Shown piece by piece: positions 17,804 to 26,238 of a stretch of DNA of 64,000 nucleotides. Location of the stretch: assembly GCA_031082125.1 (NCBI GenBank), contig JAVHLM010000004.1, forward strand, positions 1 to 64,000, given 5' to 3'. The notes below the pieces were generated by a model, which saw nothing but the letters and a program-made list of their open reading frames with translations, did not search any database and had not been told where the DNA came from. The stretch's first letter is position 1. Each line of letters opens with the position of its first letter. A program made the translations under genes and the position numbers. This stretch comes from Candidatus Eremiobacterota bacterium (GTDB lineage Bacteria > Vulcanimicrobiota > CADAWZ01 > Ess09-12).

Positions 17804-20203
17804 TCAAGACCTGGGACCCCCGCGGGGGAAGATGAAGGTGAGGTTATGAGGCGCCGTACCCCTGATGATGAGATGGCCCTCGTGGAGGCACCTCAGGTGG
17901 TGAGCCATGCAGAGGGTGATTCTATTGTGAAGCTTGTCGCTTCCCCCGTGGGAACGGAATACAATATGGTGGGAATGAAGGTTGCGGCGGCACCTGCATC
18001 CGGGAACCTGGCACTGGAAGTGGTCCCTGGCCAGGGTGCGGTGGTGAATGTCCTTTTTCTCGGGGAGGTCCCAGGCGGCGAGGAAGGCATCAAGAAGTGC
18101 CTCGATGAAGAGGGGGAGGTTCTCTCCGCCCCAGAGCCTCACCACGTGATTCCAGAGGGGGATGAGGTCCAGTTTCAAAAAGAAGCGGATGAGGGCGCCC
18201 CTGTCCGAGAGGCTCAACCCGAAGGTCCCCTCTTGATGGGGCCCCTCTCCCGAGAGGATTGAGAGGAGCTCAAGGTGCTCCCTGCCCTGGGTGACCTCCC
18301 AGATGACGGCTCCCCCGGAACTATATCCCCCTTCCCTTGTTTTTTGCTGTGCGGAAATCTGGACTGCGGCATCCAAACCCATATCCCCACTGGGTTCCGT
18401 GGCATTCAAGCCTGCCGGGGAAACTCTTTTGACGGACCTCCCCGTGACGGCCACCTCGAAGGCCTCGGGAGTGATGTCCCACTTTTTGTGGACCGCCCTC
18501 TTTGCAAAGCGGAGAAACCCCTCGACCGAAGCCATGAGGGTAGCGACTGGAACCTCCTGGGCGTAGGAGAGCCACACCCCCTTGACGCGGGTCCCCTCAT
18601 TGAAGACTTTTGCAAGATGCCGCGCCTGCTCGGGGGTGAGCCTCCCCTCAAGGACCAGGTCCTGCAGATCGGGATACTCTAAATAACTCCTTTCTAATGA
18701 GATTAAGGAATAGGAGGTGCTGCGGGACATCCCGAGGCGCTCCCTGGTGTAGTGCCCGAGGGAGAGGAAGAGCATGTCTTTGTAGAGGCCGAAATTGTTG
18801 AGGGTCCGAAGGAGCCTCCCCTGGTAGAAGGAGAGGGAGTGGCGGAAGGCTGCCATCGACCTCAGCCTTGCGACCGTTTCGAAGGGATCGGCGGGAGGGC
18901 GCATGAGTATCCCGTCTAGGGTGACGGAGGTATCGGCATCGGAGCAGTGACTCCCGGGAGCCTGAAACTCCGGGGGAAGCTCCACCGTGACGGGCTTCCA
19001 GGGGAGAAACTCCCAGAGGCGCGACACCTCTTCGAGGTCCTTGTGGACCTGCCGGGCGAGTTCCTTGTCCCGCTCGGCGAAGGGGGCCTCGTCATCGAGG
19101 GAAGCGATGGCACCCGCCAGGGCGCCAAGGAGAAGTGCTTTCTCATCTAAGGCGGGATCGGCGCCGGTCTCCCTTGTGCCGGAAGCATCAAGCCCATCCC
19201 GAGAGTGTGCTCCAACGCCGTGGGTTACGCAGGCGCCCTGGGAGGCCTCACGGACCTGGGAGCTATTCCCCTGCTGACGGCAGAGAGAAGCTCCCGCGGC
19301 CTCCCTAGCCACCGGCTTCCCTGTCCCGGAATCCTCTGGTGCCTGCACCGATGCGGCAGGATGCACGAGGCCCTCGAGCGGCGCCGATGCGGCGAACTCC
19401 GCAAGAAGGGCCTCCACAAAGCTCTCTGAAGGGAGCTCTGCCTCTTCGGACCTTTGGAAGACCTCAAGGCCCCTGTCCCACTTTGCGGCAACAGAAAAAG
19501 GAACCCGCATGGTTACCGCGAGGCTCTTTTCCTCCTCTTCGTCGTCATCGTCGGCGACGAAGGCGCTGATGCCGCTCCCCCCGGCGCCGGCTTTTAAACT
19601 CTTCACCTCCTCTTCAATTTGTCTTATGGTGGAATGCAGAGCTTTTGAGAGCCACTCAAGCTGTGTCTCAGGAGTGACGACCTGGAACAGATACCGTAGC
19701 GCGCTTTTACGAAGAAGCCCCTGTTCAAGAGCCTCCCTGATGAGGGGGAGCTTCTGAAGGGCCTTCGCATTCCTCATCAGCTCATAGCCGCTCCTGGATG
19801 AGATGCCCAGCTCCTCGCGCACAAAGTCGCCGATACGCACATAGCCGAGCTTCTCGAGTTTCCCATTGAGTGAGAGAAGCGCTTCCCCTATGAGAAGGTC
19901 GAGCCTGACCCCGGCATGGGAGAGGCACCAGAGGTTCCAGTCCAGGACCTCCGCGGTGAGATCGCGAAAGATGTGCCGGCAGTTCGAGCGCGAGAGCACC
20001 TCGTCGGCGCCGTAGGTCACCAGGGGAAGGCCGGGGCCGGCCTGGAAGACCTGCCCGCCCTCCATGGTTGCCTCGTAGCCGGGATACTCGCGGATCACCG
20101 CGGGAGAAGGCTTCCCAGCCGGGGCAGCCTGAAGAGCCTGGGTGGCCGATGGGGCCTCCCGGTGCGGGACCTCTCTGAGGTGAACTCCGGCCGCGGTATT
20201 CAC
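17804..20203 (-). CDS. HNH endonuclease with duplicated N-terminal helical domain
   Basis: 799 aa from a GTG with AAAGGAG upstream. The C-terminus (about residues 725-775) is an HNH nuclease: RDHFQCQVPGC, then HSHHIVFRSHGGSD, then NRITLCMAHH, giving the His-Asn-His residues and a Cys zinc site. The preceding 700 residues contain two related helical units, near residues 100-200 (IGDFVREELGISSRSGYEL) and 470-580 (LGHYTRERLGMSRSTSYSL), joined by a low-complexity linker. Such proteins are common, multi-copy HNH proteins in several bacterial lineages, and their biological role (DNA repair, selfish element, defence) is not settled. It has a near-perfect promoter of its own. Confidence 0.75.
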   Translation of the reverse strand: MNTAAGVHLREVPHREAPSATQALQAAPAGKPSPAVIREYPGYEATMEGGQVFQAGPGLPLVTYGADEVLSRSNCRHIFRDLTAEVLDWNLWCLSHAGVRLDLLIGEALLSLNGKLEKLGYVRIGDFVREELGISSRSGYELMRNAKALQKLPLIREALEQGLLRKSALRYLFQVVTPETQLEWLSKALHSTIRQIEEEVKSLKAGAGGSGISAFVADDDDEEEEKSLAVTMRVPFSVAAKWDRGLEVFQRSEEAELPSESFVEALLAEFAASAPLEGLVHPAASVQAPEDSGTGKPVAREAAGASLCRQQGNSSQVREASQGACVTHGVGAHSRDGLDASGTRETGADPALDEKALLLGALAGAIASLDDEAPFAERDKELARQVHKDLEEVSRLWEFLPWKPVTVELPPEFQAPGSHCSDADTSVTLDGILMRPPADPFETVARLRSMAAFRHSLSFYQGRLLRTLNNFGLYKDMLFLSLGHYTRERLGMSRSTSYSLISLERSYLEYPDLQDLVLEGRLTPEQARHLAKVFNEGTRVKGVWLSYAQEVPVATLMASVEGFLRFAKRAVHKKWDITPEAFEVAVTGRSVKRVSPAGLNATEPSGDMGLDAAVQISAQQKTREGGYSSGGAVIWEVTQGREHLELLSILSGEGPHQEGTFGLSLSDRGALIRFFLKLDLIPLWNHVVRLWGGENLPLFIEALLDAFLAAWDLPEKKDIHHRTLARDHFQCQVPGCRCRRNLHSHHIVFRSHGGSDKLHNRITLCMAHHLRCLHEGHLIIRGTAPHNLTFIFPRGGPRS

Positions 20204-20263
20204 AGCGTTTCTCCTTTCATTGAATTCTTACCGCTCATAGGTGTCTTATGTATCCTATATTCA

Positions 20264-20292
20264 ATTATACCTTATAATAGATGGCATGTCAA
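20264..20292 (-). promoter_or_regulatory. Consensus sigma70 promoter of the HNH gene
   Basis: Minus strand TTGACA (20292-20287), a 17-nt spacer and TATAAT (20269-20264), a perfect match to both hexamers. The start would be near 20257, about 54 nt upstream of the GTG. Confidence 0.85.
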
Positions 20293-20761
20293 AAGGTCTG
20301 TCTGCAGAATACAAGATGTACATTGGGTTTTATGGCAATCACTGGATGGCCTCTGCACGCCCGGAAGAGCCTGTTTTGCATTTTTTCTGCAAAAACTCTC
20401 TAAAAAGCTGCCTGGTGAAGAGTTAAAGCCTCCTCTGGTGAGGATGAAGAACATCGTGAACCTCTCGAAAAATTATTATGACATGGCACAATCTGCGCCA
20501 TCGGGGAGGGATACCCCTGGAGGCAATGTGCCTGGGCTGATACTGTCTTTACCCGCGGAATCCCATTTTCAGGCTTCGGCTCAAAGCCGTCACAGCGGTG
20601 AAACTCATCGACAGGCCTGTGCCTCAGATCCCATATCTTGTATTTTTTGTCCATTGAAGCAGAGAAAGAGGCAGAACCTCAGGGATGGCTCTGAGGAGGA
20701 AAAGAAGCAGAAATCTGGTATAGTCTCTCAACAGCCTGTTATGTTTCTCAAAGGGACCTTC
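20293..20761. other. Intergenic region, no gene supported
   Basis: An open frame on the plus strand runs through this stretch into the SGNH gene, but its first 282 codons lie antisense to the HNH gene or have no coding character and no SD. No known repeat, tRNA or complete gene is seen. Confidence 0.5.
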
Positions 20762-22894
20762 ATGCCTGGCTTCAAAAAACCGTTATCGCCAGCAGTATCA
20801 ATTGCGGGCACGTTTTTTGTGCTCCTGTGGCTCCCCTATGTCATTTTCAGTGAATACCTGGTAAGAGCCCTCTGCGATACACGCCTCCCTGTGGAGCAGT
20901 CCCTCGAGCTCACTGATGCCGCGGTCCTCACCTTCGTCATATTCTCTGCCCTTCTCACCCTGCTTTTATCGGCGATATTCGTCTCCCTGAAGTCCCTTCG
21001 CGCCTCAAGGAAGGAAGCTCCGCAGACCCTGCCCGCGAGGGGAAACACAAAGGGCAGAATTGCCGCCTTCATCATCCTCACCGTCCTGCTGTGCCTCATG
21101 GTTTTTTTCCTAGTCTGGTATGCCAGGTTTCACGGCTACGTGAGAAGCCTGGACGGCTACAAGCAGAGAAACGCTCCCTCATACAGGGAGCCCGACACTC
21201 CCTCGGTAGCACCGGCAGATCTTCTGAACCTTGGCTGGGCTCATACTAAAGAGATCCATCCTGAATACTCATACATTCTCTTTCCCCGGGAGAAGAAGCC
21301 TGGAACCATCAGGGTGGGGATTTTCGGCTGCTCCTTTGTCTTTGGCATGGAAACGGCAAAAGGTAATGAATTCCCAACATTTCTGCAAAGGAAATTCAAA
21401 GAGGGGGGCTTCAGCAATGTCGAGGTGATCAACTTCGGCGTGAGCGGCTATGGCATGCACCAGTCATACCTTCTGTGGAAAGCGGCGGGGATCAGATATG
21501 ATCTTGACTATGCAGTCTTTCTCCCCCTCGAGATACACGAGAGCCGTGACAGGACCTTTATATTCAACAACCGCGAGTACCTCCCCCTTCATGGGAGATT
21601 CATCGCCGAGAGGGGAGACCTGAAACTGGTCGGGGTGGCGGGAGACTCGCTTCTTGATGCGACGATGAGATATTTCCGGTTCTTCCCCCCCTGGAGGTAT
21701 CTCCGCTACGACGAGAAAGCTCCCGTGTCACTCTATGCCCTCGATTCCGCAAAAAGCGGCGAGCTTGAAAATCCTTTCTATTATAGGGACAAAAAGGAAA
21801 GGAAGAAGGAGATCCTTGATACTTACGCCCTCATATTCAACAGGCTCGGCAGCGAAGCCCGCAATGCAATAATCATAGCGGAGGAGGAGGATATGAGAGG
21901 GCTTGAAAAGCAGGTATCGTCACCTCATCTCACTTTTCTCCGGGGATGGGCTCCTCATGTGAGGGACTCTTTTCTCTATCATGCCCCGATAGGCCATCAC
22001 AGCGCCCTCGGCCACAGGCTCCAGGCCGACGAGCTCTTCGATTTTCTGACAGGCGGAGAAAAGCCCACTTTTGATCACCTCAAGATAGAAAGGGATGAAC
22101 AGGAGGCCCCGGGTCAATGGCAGGCCCGGCCCCTTCATGAATACCAAAAAATCATGGTAGCCATAGAAGGGAGCCCCGTGGCCCATTTCGGTCTCCCCAC
22201 GGAGACCAATTCCGCCTACAACGAGCCCCGGTGCAAAAGATTGCTGGATTTTCAGAAGATGGGGATCTGCAGCCTGGTTCTCCAGACCGACGGTACCACA
22301 GTGAGGTTTGTGCCTCTCCCCTTCATAGTGAAAAATGACGAGCCTCTCTCATTCAGGATAAGATCGGGAGACTACACTGAAAATATGCCTATAGGAAAAG
22401 TCCGCGCGAAGGGAGGCGTCATAGGGAGAGCCCTCATGGATTCCCGCACTTATTCCTGGCCCGATGGAAGCTGGAAACTGAGTGGCAGCGCAGAATTCAA
22501 CTCACAGGAGCTGCCCGAGAGCCTTATCCTGAAGGGCTGCAATGAAAGAGTGGACCAGGTCAGTGTCACCATCGGCGACAAGATATTCCTGAAAGGGAAG
22601 GAAATCCCCATCCACAGGCTCATCAATGCGCTGAGAAAAGTCTTCTTCTTCCGCAGGCCAACGCTCATTGTCTATCATTATCGCCTCGAGCCCGTGATGG
22701 GTGAATACTCCTACCTGAAAGCGGGACCGGGGGAATACACCGATATCAGGGGCCCGGGGGAGAGGTCGGGGTCGGTGGATCTGCTGCTGACTGACGAAAA
22801 GGGGAGCACTGAGGAGATTCCCCTGTTCCTGAGATACCGGTACAGGCAGGTCCATGGCCCTTTGTTCCACGAAAAGCTCAAAAACCATATTTGA
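20762..22894 (+). CDS. Membrane-anchored SGNH-hydrolase-like protein
   Basis: 710 aa from the ATG at 20762 (SD AAAGGGA, 5-nt spacing); an ATG at 20741 is possible. TM helices lie near residues 10-35, 55-80 and 100-120. The outer part, from about residue 170, has a GDSL/SGNH-like fold start: GIFGCSFVFGME (the usual GDS is GCS), then NVEVINFGVSGYGMHQ, matching SGNH blocks I and III (Gly and Asn). The nucleophile loop is intact apart from Asp to Cys. A late block GHHSALGHRLQADE supplies a possible catalytic His. The last 250 residues are beta-rich. Deacylation of a glycan, as in alginate or peptidoglycan O-acetyl enzymes, is possible but not shown. Confidence 0.6.
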   Translation: MPGFKKPLSPAVSIAGTFFVLLWLPYVIFSEYLVRALCDTRLPVEQSLELTDAAVLTFVIFSALLTLLLSAIFVSLKSLRASRKEAPQTLPARGNTKGRIAAFIILTVLLCLMVFFLVWYARFHGYVRSLDGYKQRNAPSYREPDTPSVAPADLLNLGWAHTKEIHPEYSYILFPREKKPGTIRVGIFGCSFVFGMETAKGNEFPTFLQRKFKEGGFSNVEVINFGVSGYGMHQSYLLWKAAGIRYDLDYAVFLPLEIHESRDRTFIFNNREYLPLHGRFIAERGDLKLVGVAGDSLLDATMRYFRFFPPWRYLRYDEKAPVSLYALDSAKSGELENPFYYRDKKERKKEILDTYALIFNRLGSEARNAIIIAEEEDMRGLEKQVSSPHLTFLRGWAPHVRDSFLYHAPIGHHSALGHRLQADELFDFLTGGEKPTFDHLKIERDEQEAPGQWQARPLHEYQKIMVAIEGSPVAHFGLPTETNSAYNEPRCKRLLDFQKMGICSLVLQTDGTTVRFVPLPFIVKNDEPLSFRIRSGDYTENMPIGKVRAKGGVIGRALMDSRTYSWPDGSWKLSGSAEFNSQELPESLILKGCNERVDQVSVTIGDKIFLKGKEIPIHRLINALRKVFFFRRPTLIVYHYRLEPVMGEYSYLKAGPGEYTDIRGPGERSGSVDLLLTDEKGSTEEIPLFLRYRYRQVHGPLFHEKLKNHI

Positions 22895-22982
22895 AGGCCG
22901 ACGCTGGCAGGCTTACCGCGGGGGATTGGACCGACGGGGACTATTGCAGCAATGTGGGATGGAGACTCATATCCAGGCAGAC

Positions 22983-23291
22983 TCACCGGTTAATCATCCC
23001 CGCAAGAAACAGAGGTCGCCTGCCCCCCGTGGTGTCATAGCTGTCTGCAAGGAGTATCTTTTTCTCCACCTCAATCCCTTTGAACTGGCTTCTCCCTTTG
23101 CCTTTACCGCCTGCTTCAAAGACCACATCCTCTGAATCCCTCACCAGATAATCAGGCGTCTTCTGCCCGCGCGTTGACTTGAGATAAAATAATTCACGCC
23201 CCTGAGCCTTTTTGTCAAATGATTTGACAAAAAGCGGTAAATGGAACAGAATCCGCAGGTGCGGCAGGAAGAAAGAGTCCGGGAGCGCTCG
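22983..23291 (-). pseudogene. C-terminal remnant of an AAA/DUF4143-type ATPase
   Basis: An open minus-strand frame without a usable start encodes about 102 residues including RALPDSFFLPHLRILFHLP, ELFYLKSTRGQKTPDYLV, FEAGGKGKGRSQFKGIE and RRPLFLAGMI, then TGA. This is the end of an archaeal-type/DUF4143 ATPase: nuclease-like domain and GGKxKGRxQxKG tail. The ATPase core is missing. The plus strand has a 13-bp-arm palindrome at 23208-23234 inside it. Confidence 0.6.
23208..23234. repeat. Perfect 13-bp inverted repeat
   Basis: CTTTTTGTCAAAT, one base, then ATTTGACAAAAAG. It lies within the ATPase remnant and may be coincidental or a protein-binding palindrome. Confidence 0.5.
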
Positions 23292-23374
23292 AGATAAGCA
23301 TCGCTTTTGGCATAAGGCGCTTTGATGCTATGGAATCAGGGAACAAGCGCGCGGCAGGGCAGTCAGTCATACCT

Positions 23375-23386
23375 GGACCAAGGTCT
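23375..23386 (+). promoter_or_regulatory. GGACC-AA-GGTC palindrome, copy 1
   Basis: GGACCAAGGTCT, one base off the 12-bp palindrome found at 27808 and 29443. It lies about 100 nt upstream of the activase-like ORF. Confidence 0.4.
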
Positions 23387-23423
23387 CAATAGCATATACC
23401 TGTTGTTAATGATAAAATAATGT

Positions 23424-23441
23424 CGGGTTGTAAACAACCCG
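23424..23441 (+). other. Hairpin upstream of the activase-like ORF
   Basis: CGGGTTG-TAAA-CAACCCG, 7-bp stem and 4-nt loop, no T-tract. It lies 44 nt before the ATG at 23485. Confidence 0.4.
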
Positions 23442-23484
23442 TACCAAAAGGGATATGCAGGGGGCACTGAAAAGGAGTTCAACT

Positions 23485-23784
23485 ATGGCTGACAAGATAA
23501 AACGAATCGCGATAAATTTCGGCGGGGGATTCATCCCGGGAGTCAATGATGATGAAGAGCACATCCGGGCAACTCTGGCGTTCATCAAACCATACAAGAA
23601 CGTGATCGATTACGAGCTGCTTCCCTATATGCGCTTCGGGGAGAGCAAGTACGGATTTCTCGGGAAGGTGTACGAAATGCAGGACTTCCTGGAGCCGACA
23701 CAGGACATGCTCGCCCGTCTGCGCTCAATCATCGACGAGGCCTTCGGCCGGAGCGCTGCTTCATCACCGGCAAAGCCGCAGTGA
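23485..23784 (+). CDS. C-terminal domain of a glycyl-radical-enzyme activase, possibly a remnant
   Basis: 99 aa. The sequence matches only the last third of pyruvate formate-lyase-activating-enzyme-type radical SAM proteins: FIPGVNDDEEHI corresponds to their IPGxNDxxE segment, and YELLPYMRFGESKYGFLG to the VELLPYHRxGxxKY segment. The CxxxCxxC iron-sulfur loop and the SAM-binding part are absent, so it cannot activate an enzyme alone. AAAAGGAG lies 9 nt before the ATG, so it may be translated as a small protein. With stumps on both sides, a deletion remnant is the simpler reading. Confidence 0.6.
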   Translation: MADKIKRIAINFGGGFIPGVNDDEEHIRATLAFIKPYKNVIDYELLPYMRFGESKYGFLGKVYEMQDFLEPTQDMLARLRSIIDEAFGRSAASSPAKPQ

Positions 23785-24015
23785 GACAACAGAGGATAGG
23801 AAGCTTGATTTCTGAGCCCCCCGGCCTCCCCAGGAATTATATAAGAAATTTCGGGAAGCGGGGTGTCGGTGAGAGGAAAAAGGCGGGATATCAGGCTAAA
23901 AGCCCTGATGCTGTAAGCGCAGAACCAGAGCCCTTACTGCCCCTTATATCTTCAGTTGCGTCCGAGAACCACATCGAGGAGAGAGGAATCGGCATAGGGG
24001 TCTTTGGTGCGCAGA

Positions 24016-24053
24016 TGTACTGATGCACAAATCGCAGATTTGGCATCAGTACA
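24016..24053. repeat. Perfect long hairpin at a transposase breakpoint
   Basis: TGTACTGATGC pairs with GCATCAGTACA (11 bp), and AAATC with GATTT inside. On the minus strand the transposase homology stops exactly where this hairpin begins, which suggests an element end or recombination scar. Confidence 0.55.
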
Positions 24054-24235
24054 AACCCGCAGTTATGCCTGCTCATAAGGTTCTCGATGACTGATTCGTT
24101 GATTTTGTCTTCTTCTAAAAGCATCTTGAAGACCTTGTGCATGAAGAGTTTTTCAGAGCATGGCAGGGGGTCTGGAGAGATTTTCATGGGCAAGGGCGAC
24201 CTTCCAAATCGGGCGAAATTTGAGGGGATTGACGA
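24054..24235 (-). pseudogene. Remnant of an IS91-type transposase
   Basis: The minus strand encodes FARFGRSPLP and then KVFKMLLEEDKINESVIENL followed by HNCGF. This resembles the IS91-family (zinc-ribbon, HUH-type) transposase segment KVFALLLDEGKINEEVVxNM...HSGF. Upstream and downstream parts are absent. Confidence 0.5.
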
Positions 24236-24256
24236 GAGTAAATGCCTGTGTTGGGA

Positions 24257-24295
24257 TTGACAGGCAGCCAATTGTAATGCTATAATGTATATACA
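24257..24295 (+). promoter_or_regulatory. Promoter and operator palindrome of the brnT-antitoxin pair
   Basis: TTGACA at 24257-24262, an 18-nt spacer and TATAAT at 24281-24286. The palindrome TGTATATACA (24286-24295) directly overlaps the end of the -10 box, a good place for autorepression by the CopG/BrnA-type antitoxin. Confidence 0.7.
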
Positions 24296-24325
24296 AATCA
24301 AACATACATCAAGTGGAGGTGATGA

Positions 24326-24628
24326 GTGAATCTCCAATTAACAGATAAAAGTTTTGAATGGGACAAGGGCAATGCGGGGAAAAATCTTAAACATGATGTT
24401 ACTGATGAGGAAGCAGAGCAAGTTTTCTTTGATCCCTCTGCCAGACTGAAAAGAACAAGAAATGAACGGTATGCTCTATTCGGAAGAACAGAGGAAGGTA
24501 AATACCTGTTTGTGGTGTTTCAATATAAGGGCAGAGTATCAAAAGGAAGTTATGACGTAATAAGGATTATAAGTGCCCGGGAGATGACAAAGGTCCATAG
24601 AAAATTTTACAGTGAGAAAGAAGGTTAG
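24326..24628 (+). CDS. brnT: BrnT-family toxin
   Basis: 100 aa. It starts at GTG with GGAGGTGAT upstream. The family pattern is complete: FEWDKGNAGKNLKHDVTDEEAEQVF split over residues 10-33, the RYALFGRTEEGKYLFVVF core, and the end VIRIISAREMTKVHRKFY. BrnT is a ribonuclease-like toxin with a RelE-type fold that stops translation under stress. It is followed after 4 nt by a CopG-type antitoxin gene. Both share a strong promoter with a palindromic operator, and the pair looks intact within a region of gene remnants. Confidence 0.85.
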   Translation: MNLQLTDKSFEWDKGNAGKNLKHDVTDEEAEQVFFDPSARLKRTRNERYALFGRTEEGKYLFVVFQYKGRVSKGSYDVIRIISAREMTKVHRKFYSEKEG

Positions 24629-24632
24629 TGAT

Positions 24633-24983
24633 ATGAAAAAAGCTTCGATTCGCGATCCTGAATTATGCCAGGGCTGTATACTCTGTAAAGACGGAAAGAT
24701 TCCTGAATTTCATAACGAAGAGGAAGAAGCAGAGTTCTGGGGCAACCACAGTCCTCTGGATTTTCCCGACGAATTTGAAGATGTTGACCTTCATGTCAAC
24801 GACATGAGACAGAAAAAGCTTCCTATCTCAATCAGGTTAGACCCGGTATTAAAAGAAGGGGTCAAAAAAATGGCTCACATAAAGAAAATACGGTATCAAA
24901 CACTGATACAGAAGTGGATAAAGGAAAAATTTGAAGAAGAAGAGAGAGCGCTTGTCAATATCGCAACAAGCAAAAGGAGATAG
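24633..24983 (+). CDS. CopG/BrnA-type antitoxin with Cys-rich N-terminus
   Basis: 116 aa from the ATG at 24633, just after the toxin stop (AAGG upstream); a GTG at 24612 would overlap the toxin. The segment HSPLDFPDEFEDVDL and the ribbon-helix-helix part KLPISIRLDPVLKEGVKKMA, ending in a basic KWIKEKFEEEE helix, fit CopG-family antitoxins paired with BrnT. It should neutralise the toxin and repress the shared promoter. The first 20 residues contain CQGCILC, not usual in BrnA; it could bind metal or sense redox state, but this is speculation. Confidence 0.75.
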   Translation: MKKASIRDPELCQGCILCKDGKIPEFHNEEEEAEFWGNHSPLDFPDEFEDVDLHVNDMRQKKLPISIRLDPVLKEGVKKMAHIKKIRYQTLIQKWIKEKFEEEERALVNIATSKRR

Positions 24984-25035
24984 TTAAGCACATACTCCGC
25001 AGAAACAATGTCCGTAAAGTTTTTGCGAACGTGCA

Positions 25036-25439
25036 CTAAACTCTCTCTGCGGCGGGGCACCAGGGCGTCACGCTGGCGGAGATGCTGAAGATCATGGCCA
25101 CAAAGAGCAGCCCGCTTCCGAAAAACACGGTGGCGAAGAAGCGGTCTTCATGCGCCCCCATACGGTTGCGGATCACCCCTATGAACCACAGGAAGGCGAT
25201 GCCTGCGACGGGCATGAGCTGCATCGCAATATTGACATGCTTCCAGTGATGAAGAAGCCATGCTCCCGTTTCAAGAGGATCGGCGGGCACGGAAAGCCTC
25301 ATGAGCACAAGAATAATGAGAAAAGCAGGGAAAATATGATGCCTGCAACAGCGGCAGCCCGTGGCGTCTTCAGGGCGGTGCGGACAGCCGGGGCATCCTG
25401 TTTCACCGGGGATTCAGAAACTTCAGGCTGCATGCTCAT
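25036..25439 (-). pseudogene. Frameshifted, truncated paralogue of the 26460-27134 membrane protein
   Basis: The part starting at ATG 25439 (MSMQPEVSES, RTALKTPRAAAVAGI) runs into a stop at 25299. A second frame (LSVPADPLETGAWLLHHWK ... LMPVAGIAFLWFIGVIRNR) continues the same homology to 25036. The two frames line up collinearly with residues 17-145 of the neighbour but are out of phase, and the last 80 residues are missing. It is thus a decayed tandem duplicate. Confidence 0.7.
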
Positions 25440-25473
25440 CTCTCCTTGCATTACTCGGCATGGTTGCTCATCA

Positions 25474-26109
25474 TTATGCAGGTCGTATGAGAGCCCTCGC
25501 CGGCGCTCCGTCGCTCCCGGCAATCCTGAGAGGAAGGCAGAGAAGCTGCACACGCCCGGGCTTCACCTTCTTCAGGTTGAGGCCCTCGATAAGCCAGATG
25601 CCGGTCTTGAGAAGGGCCTGGTGAGTCTCCACTCCGTCGGCGCGGAATCCCCCGACTGAGAGATAGTCCACGCCGACAAGCTTCACTTTTCTCCCGGCAA
25701 GATAACAGGCCGCCGCTGCTGAGATATAGACGAAGTCCTCGAAGAATCTGCCGCTATCCCAGCAATGCTCGGAGTTGCGGGTCCTGAAGAGGATCCGCTC
25801 CCCGCGCCTTATATGATGGCCTTCAAGCTCTTCGGGCCTTATCGATACGTGATCCTTGATGGGGATTACCCGCGCCGCGCTGATGGCGGCCTCCACCGGC
25901 ATCCTGTCAATCCCGGCGCCCCCCCGGACAAAATGGGCAGGCGCGTCCATGTGCGTGCCCGCGTGGGCACCCAGTTCAAGGAGCGATACCGTGCAGGGGT
26001 CGCCCCTTTCTATCTCCATCGCATGGCTGATACGGGCCTCCGGATCGCCGGGCCAGCCGACCATGCCGTTCTTTATCATCACGGTGACATCGATCCATTT
26101 TCGTGCCAT
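25474..26109 (-). CDS. Cyclase-family metal hydrolase (kynurenine formamidase-like)
   Basis: 211 aa from ATG 26109, chosen because AAGGAGGGCGGC stands right before it; the frame is open further upstream. The motif AGTHMDAPAHF (about residues 50-60) is the HxGTHxDxPxH metal-binding signature of the cyclase/KynB family, and RTRNSEHCW and GVDYLSVGG follow at the expected places. Members hydrolyse N-formylkynurenine, isatin or similar amides using Zn/Mn. No kynurenine-pathway gene is nearby, so the substrate is open. It lies between a decayed membrane-protein gene and a truncated C-GCAxxG gene. Confidence 0.8.
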   Translation of the reverse strand: MARKWIDVTVMIKNGMVGWPGDPEARISHAMEIERGDPCTVSLLELGAHAGTHMDAPAHFVRGGAGIDRMPVEAAISAARVIPIKDHVSIRPEELEGHHIRRGERILFRTRNSEHCWDSGRFFEDFVYISAAAACYLAGRKVKLVGVDYLSVGGFRADGVETHQALLKTGIWLIEGLNLKKVKPGRVQLLCLPLRIAGSDGAPARALIRPA

Positions 26110-26238
26110 GCCGCCCTCCTTTAAGAGAATCCGTGGGGGGATATCGCTGGGCTTTTCCGGCTCTGTAGCGTGGAAAAAGTGCATGGTCTCACCACCATAC
26201 ACTTTGCTTTTTCACATAGGGAACATGGAAGGAGGGTT

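Noticed and set aside
20400-20654. Minus-strand frame starting MDKKYKIWDLRH
   Set aside because: No SD, no family likeness and no conserved motif.
19916-20761. Upstream extension of the SGNH-like protein
   Set aside because: The first codons are antisense to the HNH gene and the rest lacks coding character; SD and TM helices support a start at 20762.
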